29,527 nucleotides of DNA from a virus, in IMG/VR virus record IMGVR_UViG_3300010430_000353, positions 1 to 29,527 of that record; one strand, given 5' to 3'. The translations under genes were made by a program, and so were the position numbers. Below, piece after piece: positions 1 through 6,276 of the stretch (its first letter is position 1; every line of letters starts with the position of its first letter). The notes below the pieces were generated by a model. The model had not been told where the DNA came from, did no database searches, and saw nothing but the letters and a program-made list of their open reading frames with translations.

Positions 1-1
1 T

Positions 2-754
2 ATGGGTCTGGGTATCACAGGTCTCGGTAATGTCCTTGGTGCCCTTGGCATTGAGTATGGGAGCACACAGGCACAACAATTCGTATCTGATGTAATGCAG
101 TTTATGGCCAATGAGTGTTATCTTGCTTCGGCCATGTTGGCGAAAGAAAAGTACCCCTTCCCCCTCTTTCTCAAGGAGGAATATCTGGATAGCAAGTTTG
201 TTCAGAAATTGGATAAGGATGTACAACAAGCCATTGCAGATTATGGTATTAGAAACTCACATCTTATCTCTATTGCCCCAACAGGTACTATCAGCCTTAC
301 AGCTAACAACGTAAGCTCTGGCATTGAACCTGTGTTTAGTCTTGAGTATGAACGTACTGTACAAACTCCAGACGGACCTCAAATCGAAAAGGTTGAGGAT
401 TACGCTTGGAGAGAATGGGGCATCAAGTGCAAGACAGCAGATCAAGTAACTGTAGAAGAACATGTAGCTATGCTCTGTGCTGCTCAACAGTGGGTTGACA
501 GTGCTTGTTCTAAAACTTGTAACGTCGGCAGTGAAGTTACTTGGGAACAGTTCAAAGACGTTTATATGCAAGCATACGAAGGTGGTGCAAAAGGTTGTAC
601 TACATTCCGTGCAGATGGTAAACGGTTTGGTATCTTGAATGCCTCTACTTCTGAAGATGTTGTAGTTGAGGAGGATAAACCTTCTGATGAAACTGTCGTA
701 GAGGGTGGTGCCTGTTATATTGATCCAGAAACAGGTATCAGGAGTTGTGAATAA
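2..754 (+). CDS. nrdJ: Adenosylcobalamin-dependent (class II) ribonucleotide reductase, C-terminal part
   Basis: This is the 3' end of a gene; the reading frame is open to the left edge, so the first ATG is probably internal. The enzyme reduces ribonucleotides to deoxyribonucleotides for phage DNA synthesis, using a cobalamin radical. The sequence shows the family's LISIAPTGTISL stretch followed by SSGIEPVF (about residues 89-112), then ACSKTCNV (about 167-174) and GAKGCTTFRADGKR, typical of the C-terminal part of class II enzymes. The tail ends with two cysteines in CYIDPETGIRSC, matching the pair that re-reduces the active site. The stop codon overlaps the next ATG by one base (TAATG), so it is co-translated with the holin. 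The family assignment is confident. The catalytic N-terminal half lies outside the window, so activity cannot be judged. Confidence 0.9.
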   Translation: MGLGITGLGNVLGALGIEYGSTQAQQFVSDVMQFMANECYLASAMLAKEKYPFPLFLKEEYLDSKFVQKLDKDVQQAIADYGIRNSHLISIAPTGTISLTANNVSSGIEPVFSLEYERTVQTPDGPQIEKVEDYAWREWGIKCKTADQVTVEEHVAMLCAAQQWVDSACSKTCNVGSEVTWEQFKDVYMQAYEGGAKGCTTFRADGKRFGILNASTSEDVVVEEDKPSDETVVEGGACYIDPETGIRSCE

Positions 755-1116
755 TGTGGGCTGCCCTACTCAACTTCTTTGGGTCTGGTATCGTAGGTCA
801 AATTGGGGAACAGCTCAATAGGGCCTATGAGTCCAAACTAGAGGCAGAAAACGATAAGGAACGTATAGAGGCAGATAAGCTTATTGCTACATTAACTGCT
901 CAACAAGCTATCCTTGTTGCAGAACAAAAGCGTTGGCTTACCGCATGGATTAGGCCAGCACTAGCCTTTCCAGTCGTACTATTCGTCTGGAAACTCATCA
1001 TCTGGGACACAGTTCTTGGATGGGGAGTAACACCATATCCAGGCGACATGATTGCTTGGTTGGTAACAACTATTGTGGCAGCCTATATGCTGACACGACC
1101 TTTCGAAAGGAGGTAA
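754..1116 (+). CDS. Holin, GTA-type three-helix family
   Basis: This 120-residue membrane protein probably permeabilises the inner membrane at lysis. It has a weakly hydrophobic N-terminus (residues 4-18), a charged helical linker (22-60) rich in Glu and Lys, and two clear membrane segments (about 66-88 and 98-114) separated by a short WGVTPYPGD turn. It ends in basic PFERR. The 'KRWLTAWIRPALAF' block before the first strong segment is typical of the 3TM holin family first named from gene transfer agents. An AGGAG lies about 10 bases before the ATG, inside the reductase gene, and the start overlaps the reductase stop. It is the last rightward gene before the terminator. Being outside the late operon that holds endolysin is unusual; a different membrane role cannot be excluded. 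Confidence 0.75.
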   Translation: MWAALLNFFGSGIVGQIGEQLNRAYESKLEAENDKERIEADKLIATLTAQQAILVAEQKRWLTAWIRPALAFPVVLFVWKLIIWDTVLGWGVTPYPGDMIAWLVTTIVAAYMLTRPFERR

Positions 1117-1192
1117 CTTTGCTCTCGTTTAACAAGCTCCAATGAGAGGAGGTGATCCCTATCTCCCTGGTATCTAGGGTATAGATACAAAT

Positions 1193-1232
1193 AACCCCCG
1201 CTCCGGCTTTCGCTGGGCGGGGGTTTCTTTTT
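1193..1232. terminator. Strong intrinsic terminator between convergent operons
   Basis: A 9-bp stem, AACCCCCGC at 1193-1201 pairing with GCGGGGGTT at 1217-1225, encloses a 15-base loop and is followed on the + strand by the T-rich run TTTCTTTTT. It ends the reductase-holin transcript. Read leftward, the same stem is followed by TTATTT, so it may also serve the late operon, whose last stop codon is at 1234. The rest of the 117-base gap (1117-1192) shows no gene. Confidence 0.9.
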
Positions 1233-1233
1233 G

Positions 1234-2997
1234 TTACGCATTGTCTGAATAAGACACCATACGCCAGTTACTGTTAAAAAATACTAAGTCAATAGTGTCG
1301 TGTATTGAGTTGAGTACACGATCAGATCCACATTGGATATTACCTGTACCATGTTTCACTGTAATCGTCCTACCTCCTGTAGAGGGGAACAGGGTTAGTC
1401 TATCCCCAGCAACAGCATTGGTGGTAGAGATAGTTGTAAGATCATCAGTACCTGCACCACCCTCTGTGTCTATCCTGTGAGCCTCATTTACAGGGGTGAT
1501 AGACCCTGATGCAATAGTCAAAGTAGCGACTGGACCACCTCGTGTCAACCCTCCATTAAACGACACAGAACCAGAGAAGGATACGGTGTCAGAGGACGGA
1601 TTTACCACTATGTCGTAAACGTCGGTGCCTTGTTGGTATTTCTGTGTGAAAGAACCTGACAGCTTATAGCTGTACGTGGACGGAACATCTTGAGCAGTGT
1701 AGATCTTGTACTCAGTCTGAACTGCTTGAACTGTGGTGTTCTCGTCAGACATACCAGAGTACATGTCAGATTGAGGTACTGTTTGCCCTGCCCAAGTGTC
1801 ACCACCAGACTGTTGGAACCCGATAGAAGCAAGACCACCTATCCCAGTAATTCTCAAGTTGGGGGCACTGCCTTTAGCTGCTGAGTCAGACCAAATACGT
1901 AGCTTGGGTTCGACAAGTGTAGCAGCAGCATTATTAACCCAGTGACCACCATTGACGTGCAAAGACGCAGTGTAGTCGTTAACAACACCGTTATCGAAGT
2001 AACAACTATCAAGATGGTTTTCACGACTGGCGTAGTTAGCCACTAGAACACCGTCAGTGAACGGGTTAGCTGCCCCATCTACAACGTTGCCAGATACAAA
2101 GTGTCCTTCAACGAAGTGTACTTGCGGTGGATCAGCAGCAGCATCGTCAGGGTCATTGCCGAAACGAACACACTCATTACACCAAAGTACGTTAGCGTTA
2201 TAGCAGTTCCAATCCCCTTCACTAACCTGAATACCTCTAGCAGTGTAGTTAGCCTGTGTCGTGTACTCAGCGTCACTCTGCTGGTACTCTGAGACCAATG
2301 GAGCATACAGAGCAAACGAACCAGCAGAACCTCTTACTCTAATGCCGTATCCTTTGAAGTTCCTGACTTCTGGGTAAAAGGCCCTTGACCCGGCTACTCC
2401 AAAAAAGTCAAGACAAGCTACAGATTTGTTGCCGTTCAAGTAACCAAAGTATTGGACAGCCTGAGTGCTTCTAACCTTTAACATAGCTACAGAGGTGGTA
2501 AGATCACCACCAGTAGTAGCAGTCCAAGAAGAACCTCTTAGGTCGAAGTTCATAAAATCAGTAGTGCCACCACCAGAAGCTTTGAACTCAATTTGGTTTT
2601 GAATAGTTACTCGTGAATTGTGGAACAGCCACGTTTGGTAGTCCGCCCCGTTGGCCTGCTGCCAAGTATAAAGAGTATACCAAGCGGCTTGGATTTCGGC
2701 TGAAGCCTCTACCCCATCTACTGCACCAAACTGTTCAGCATGGATAATTCCGTTATGGAGTAGTTTAGCTTGACCAGAGATACCTGTTAGGTCGTGGTAA
2801 CTGCCTCCATCATCCGTCCCAGTTGCAGCAGCTACAATCTCGTAGGTTGCCCCTCCTCCGTCTCCCGGATTGAGGTATCCTAAAGTTTCCACTTTATCCC
2901 CGACAAGAAGCCTATCCTCAGCTCTCATGTCAGAGACTGTATTGAACTTCCATTTCAGACCATCGACAACTGATGGTGTTGGTTTTGTAAGTGTCAT
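1234..2997 (-). CDS. Tail spike / receptor-binding protein with beta-helix and C-terminal cap
   Basis: This 587-residue protein is the last gene of the late operon. Its N-terminal 40 residues contain MRAEDRLLVGDKVETLGYL followed by GDGGGATYEIV, the entry motif seen in many phage spikes before a right-handed beta-helix. The middle is Gly/Asn/Val-rich with regularly spaced short strands (for example RNFKGYGIRVRG and RENHLDSCYFDNG), consistent with a helix. The last 80 residues (TEGGAGTDDLTTIS to FNSNWRMVSYSDN) resemble a common C-terminal binding or trimerisation cap. A polysaccharide-cutting activity is possible, but I see no specific catalytic set. The ATG at 2997 is used; a TTG directly before it (3000) also has AGGGA at reasonable spacing. 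A palindrome resembling a Fur box lies 36-48 bases upstream. Confidence 0.8.
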   Translation of the reverse strand: MTLTKPTPSVVDGLKWKFNTVSDMRAEDRLLVGDKVETLGYLNPGDGGGATYEIVAAATGTDDGGSYHDLTGISGQAKLLHNGIIHAEQFGAVDGVEASAEIQAAWYTLYTWQQANGADYQTWLFHNSRVTIQNQIEFKASGGGTTDFMNFDLRGSSWTATTGGDLTTSVAMLKVRSTQAVQYFGYLNGNKSVACLDFFGVAGSRAFYPEVRNFKGYGIRVRGSAGSFALYAPLVSEYQQSDAEYTTQANYTARGIQVSEGDWNCYNANVLWCNECVRFGNDPDDAAADPPQVHFVEGHFVSGNVVDGAANPFTDGVLVANYASRENHLDSCYFDNGVVNDYTASLHVNGGHWVNNAAATLVEPKLRIWSDSAAKGSAPNLRITGIGGLASIGFQQSGGDTWAGQTVPQSDMYSGMSDENTTVQAVQTEYKIYTAQDVPSTYSYKLSGSFTQKYQQGTDVYDIVVNPSSDTVSFSGSVSFNGGLTRGGPVATLTIASGSITPVNEAHRIDTEGGAGTDDLTTISTTNAVAGDRLTLFPSTGGRTITVKHGTGNIQCGSDRVLNSIHDTIDLVFFNSNWRMVSYSDNA

Positions 2998-3032
2998 CAA
3001 CCACTATTCCCTATTTTATATTTGAACCGGGC

Positions 3033-3045
3033 AATGATTATCATT
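3033..3045 (-). promoter_or_regulatory. Fur-box-like palindrome upstream of the last spike gene
   Basis: On the minus strand this reads AATGATAATCATT, a perfect 6-1-6 palindrome identical to the 13-base core of the classical enterobacterial Fur box (GATAATGATAATCATTATC). With flanks the match is 15 of 19 by my count. It lies in the gap between the two spike genes and overlaps the end of the putative 31-codon ORF. A chance palindrome is a serious alternative. Confidence 0.25.
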
Positions 3046-3139
3046 AAACTACCATCCTAGCAGAAAACTTTGTTCGCCCAGAAGTCGCTGTGATGTTCTT
3101 TTTCGTTGATTTCCATTTCGTCAGTTCCTTTATTTCCAT
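3044..3139 (-). CDS. Possible 31-residue ORF between the two spikes
   Basis: The spike stop codon and this ATG form TAATG, the coupling used throughout the operon. The frame gives MEIKELTKWKSTKKNITATS and 11 more residues, a basic peptide. No Shine-Dalgarno sequence precedes it. It could be a small coupled protein, a remnant of an older spike C-terminus left after module exchange, or chance. The rest of the gap (3001-3043) holds only the palindrome listed separately. Confidence 0.3.
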   Translation of the reverse strand: MEIKELTKWKSTKKNITATSGRTKFSARMVV

Positions 3140-5424
3140 TAAGTCGGTTGGACCTGCCAGCGGTCAATAGTTATAGTATCTGCTGCATTGCCAAGCGTTC
3201 CGTAAATGCTGATATACAGATCACTGGCGAATGAAATGCTTGTGGTGTCGGCAACATCATCATTCGGACCGCCGACTTCTTTACCATTGACATCCACCAC
3301 GACAGTCGTCCCAGATGTTCGGTAAATCTCGCCTGTGATGATAAATCTATTCTCATCGCCAGCCGCTTGGTTAATAACAATATTTGAGATGCCGCCCGCT
3401 CCCGTGTTCACCTCATAACGAACCTGTTTTGTGCCTGCTGTTCCTGAACAAAATCCTACGGCAGAAAACTTGATACGCTGCGATGCTGGCAAGTAGCCTG
3501 CCGGAATGATCAGCTGCTTTAGAAGAGTGATCGTTACCGTTCCCGTAACGCTAGATGGGGCCAGATCGTCAACAGTTGTCTTGAGGCCATAGCAGCGACC
3601 CACGCGCGAGTTATTCGCCAGTGTGTTGTCAAATACGATAGCTTCACCAGCACTAGGTCCGAACATATTATCGTCAGCGATCTGAATGAAATCTCCGTAC
3701 TCATCGACGCGTATGTGATTTTCCTGCGTTGGCAATCCCTGGTCGTCGTAGAATTGGCATCCACTGATAGAAATGTATTCCGGGTCAACACTCGTGCCGC
3801 CAATGTGGATGCCTCCATTGCCGGTTATTCCGCCAGGCGTGATTGTCCCATCTTGCCCGTTGTTACGCAGGACGCACCCCTGAATCGTCGCACGCAGCAA
3901 TGCTTGTCCCAGTAGGATGCCTGCCGCTCCATTTTCCTCCGAAACACATCCTTGAAAAATAAGGTCGTCTATTTCGCCAAGGTTTCGCCAGCCGTCTCCG
4001 TCATTGCCCCTCGCCTCACATGCGACAAAGGTTGCGTGCTTGGCAGTGCTTGCCGAAAACCCCGTTTCGAAACCACTGCCACCATTACCTTGTCCGTTGT
4101 TGTACGAAATGCAGCCAATGTGGCGCCCACCTGACTTGAACCCGTTAAGGTCATTCCCTGTTGCATGGCAAGAGACCCATTTCAGGCTATCGTGACCGCC
4201 AACGAATCCAGTGCCGCCAGCACCACCTGCAGCTTGGTGCGCAGCAGATCCGCAGTTTTCAGCTCGGCAATCAACGAAAGTGCTATCCCTGCCGCATTCG
4301 TTTGCCTCCACGCCGCCATTAGACAAGAACAGACCGTGGTCTACTGCGTTTCGTATAAGCACATTCTCGCCGCGCAATCTGTGACATGCGCCAAGGAAAT
4401 AAACGGCACGGGCGTTGTTGCTGCTACCTACAGTTTGGTTCGCCTGATTTCCGTCTACAATGATGTCGCGCAATGTAACGTCTGTAATGTCGGTTCCCGC
4501 CATAACGTTTCCGTTTGTGGCATCCAACATCTTGATTACGGGTCTAGAAGATGGGCCACCAGAGATTGCAAGGCCGGTGTGCATGGTAAGGCCAGAGTGC
4601 GCGTAAGTCCGCCCCTCACGCAGATTGATTGTATCTCCGAACGCCTGCTGGTACGCCAGCGCCTGGGTCCAAGCTGATGAGTCATCACTCCCATCTCCGG
4701 ATGCCCCAAAGTGCTCTAGGTAAACATCACCAAACGGCAGCCATCCAAGCATATCGCTGATCGCGGTCGCACCTGCTGATTTAATGTAAGATACAGTGCC
4801 ATCAGATACTACATTGCCGTCATCCCACTTCTTACCTGCCACAATATCGGACACAAAATCAGTACGAGAAGTATAATGAGATTGGTCAAGCTTAGCTTGT
4901 ACGTCTTCCCCATCAGAGGTGGATACTCCATTAGCACTAGGAGTGCCAGTAGAAGTAGACTCTTGGATGTTGATCTCTACATTATCTACACCCTTTGGTG
5001 GGGCCGTTGTAAAAGAAAGGGAGGTACCAGATACTGTGTAAGTGTCTTTTTGTTGGTAAATACCATCAATGTACACTTGAGTATTGGCCCTACTTACAGG
5101 GTCTTTGGTGAGAACGAAAGTTAGTGTAGAGCCATCACCAGAAAATCTATTAGTAGTATTAAATACAGTGCCAGGCCCCACTCCAGCTAAGATATCTGAA
5201 ATGTCTACTCCCTGTACAGTGAGGTTTCTTTGAACATCTACATCTCTAGCATTGAGAATATCATTAGAGTTCATATCGAGGTCAGAAAGCATTTGATTGG
5301 GCGTTGAACCGTCTCTGGACAAGGTGTTATCAAATGCCGAACCAATCTCATCCCAATTATTATTAATAGTCGTCCCTGAGTTTAGGATATTAGTTATATC
5401 AGTTAAGTTAGGTCTCTTTGCCAT
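3139..5424 (-). CDS. Tail spike with phage anchor and pectate-lyase-like beta-helix
   Basis: This 761-residue protein probably recognises, and may degrade, a surface polysaccharide. Residues 1-60 (MAKRPNLTDI, then INNNWDEIGSAFDNTLSRDG) match the virion-anchoring start of many podovirus fibres, and about residues 100-165 contain VYIDGIYQQKDTYTVSGTSL, a small beta-domain often repeated in fibres. From about residue 235 a beta-helix begins (HFGASGDGSDDSSAWTQAL, the usual pectate_lyase_3 entry), rich in Gly/Asn turns to about residue 620, followed by a beta-sandwich-like C-terminus. The ATG at 5424 has GGGGAGAAAG 8-9 bases before it; 15 codons further upstream the frame is open but lacks a signal. 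Base composition changes at about 4720: 4201-4260 has 36/60 G+C and 5341-5400 has 19/60, so the binding part looks acquired. The start overlaps the holin-like gene by 17 bases. Confidence 0.85.
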   Translation of the reverse strand: MAKRPNLTDITNILNSGTTINNNWDEIGSAFDNTLSRDGSTPNQMLSDLDMNSNDILNARDVDVQRNLTVQGVDISDILAGVGPGTVFNTTNRFSGDGSTLTFVLTKDPVSRANTQVYIDGIYQQKDTYTVSGTSLSFTTAPPKGVDNVEINIQESTSTGTPSANGVSTSDGEDVQAKLDQSHYTSRTDFVSDIVAGKKWDDGNVVSDGTVSYIKSAGATAISDMLGWLPFGDVYLEHFGASGDGSDDSSAWTQALAYQQAFGDTINLREGRTYAHSGLTMHTGLAISGGPSSRPVIKMLDATNGNVMAGTDITDVTLRDIIVDGNQANQTVGSSNNARAVYFLGACHRLRGENVLIRNAVDHGLFLSNGGVEANECGRDSTFVDCRAENCGSAAHQAAGGAGGTGFVGGHDSLKWVSCHATGNDLNGFKSGGRHIGCISYNNGQGNGGSGFETGFSASTAKHATFVACEARGNDGDGWRNLGEIDDLIFQGCVSEENGAAGILLGQALLRATIQGCVLRNNGQDGTITPGGITGNGGIHIGGTSVDPEYISISGCQFYDDQGLPTQENHIRVDEYGDFIQIADDNMFGPSAGEAIVFDNTLANNSRVGRCYGLKTTVDDLAPSSVTGTVTITLLKQLIIPAGYLPASQRIKFSAVGFCSGTAGTKQVRYEVNTGAGGISNIVINQAAGDENRFIITGEIYRTSGTTVVVDVNGKEVGGPNDDVADTTSISFASDLYISIYGTLGNAADTITIDRWQVQPT

Positions 5425-5599
5425 TTTTATTCTTTCTCCCCAGAATACGCTGTACAGTATCTGTCTCATAGATCCTTAGAGCTGTCCAAATAATAGTTAG
5501 AGCTACAGCAACAAGGGGTAGACTGTCCGTAAGGAATGCCGCAACCCCAGTGGTAGAGGCTACGACATCCACGACATGTTTCTCGTCAGGGCTAATCAT
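5408..5599 (-). CDS. Small holin-like membrane protein
   Basis: This 63-residue protein has an acidic N-terminus (MISPDEKHVVDVV), an amphipathic stretch, one clear membrane segment (about residues 26-44, SLPLVAVALTIIWTALRIY) and a basic tail (GRKNKNGKET). Size, topology and place directly after endolysin fit a small phage holin. Its ATG overlaps the endolysin stop as ATGA, and its own 3' end overlaps the spike gene by 17 bases. It could instead be an antiholin or pinholin partner of the holin at 754-1116. I see no family-diagnostic residue. Confidence 0.65.
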   Translation of the reverse strand: MISPDEKHVVDVVASTTGVAAFLTDSLPLVAVALTIIWTALRIYETDTVQRILGRKNKNGKET

Positions 5600-6276
5600 C
5601 TCTCACCTTTGTTCCTTGCTTGTACCCTATTATACACAACATAGGCACCAAAGGCCACCAAAGCCACGGAAAGGCCCACCAGTACATAACCTTGAAGTTC
5701 AGGGGCTAGTGTAGCCACAGAACCAACAAGGCCCGTAGCACCCGCTACCATGCCCCCTGCGCCACTAAGGATTTCCTTGGACTGGTTCAGGGGTTTTAGT
5801 ATGCCGTTTGTATCATTTTCTGCGAGAAAATTTCTGGAGGGTTGTCCGTCAACAGGGTTTAGAAACACTTCCATCTCTTCAGCCCTACGACGTACTAGTC
5901 CACGAAGAACTACCTTATTCTGGTATTTCCACTTAGGAAACTCATTGGCAGCACCGTTGTAGTCCCCGGCATTGAGTTTTTTAAGGAGAGTAGATTTCTT
6001 AAAGTTGGTTTCACCAATGTTGAACACGAATGATACAAGAGCATCAAATTGGTTTTGGTTTAGTCCAACCTTTACCTCACGGTTAACAGCATCAACCGCC
6101 CACTTCACATCTTCCTCGAAGTAGTGTTGTGCCATCTCTCTGTTAATTTCCATACCTTGGTAAACACCTTTGGTATGACCCCAACCAATAGTCCAGACAT
6201 CATTCGGGGTGGGCTTGTAAGCCTTAAGCTTTAGCCCCTCCCATTTCTTAATTAGGTTTTCGTTATGTAATCTCAT
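5596..6276 (-). CDS. Endolysin, GH24 lysozyme with C-terminal membrane segments
   Basis: This 226-residue muramidase should cleave peptidoglycan at lysis. The N-terminal domain begins KKWEGLKLKAY, with the predicted catalytic Glu at residue 13. VWTIGWGHTKG (27-37) carries the conserved Thr and Gly-His of T4/P21-type lysozymes, with Asp26 probably standing in for the usual active-site Asp. QNQFDALVSFVFNIG and LLKKLNAGDYNGA follow as in GH24. The enzyme domain ends near residue 145. It is followed by a hydrophilic linker and then two hydrophobic stretches, about 172-192 (Gly/Ala-rich) and 196-217 (strong), ending in a basic tail. A C-terminal anchor is not standard for this family. GGAG lies 8-9 bases before the ATG, and the start overlaps the upstream stop as ATGA. 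Confidence 0.9.
   Translation of the reverse strand: MRLHNENLIKKWEGLKLKAYKPTPNDVWTIGWGHTKGVYQGMEINREMAQHYFEEDVKWAVDAVNREVKVGLNQNQFDALVSFVFNIGETNFKKSTLLKKLNAGDYNGAANEFPKWKYQNKVVLRGLVRRRAEEMEVFLNPVDGQPSRNFLAENDTNGILKPLNQSKEILSGAGGMVAGATGLVGSVATLAPELQGYVLVGLSVALVAFGAYVVYNRVQARNKGER

Noticed and set aside
1141-1176. Eleven-codon ORF after the holin with GGAGG nearby
   Set aside because: Too short, and the GGAGG lies inside the ORF rather than before it; likely part of the untranslated end before the terminator.
4165-4677. Rightward open frame (170 codons) opposite the larger spike
   Set aside because: Produced by the G+C-rich composition of the imported spike module; no ribosome site or conserved-looking text.
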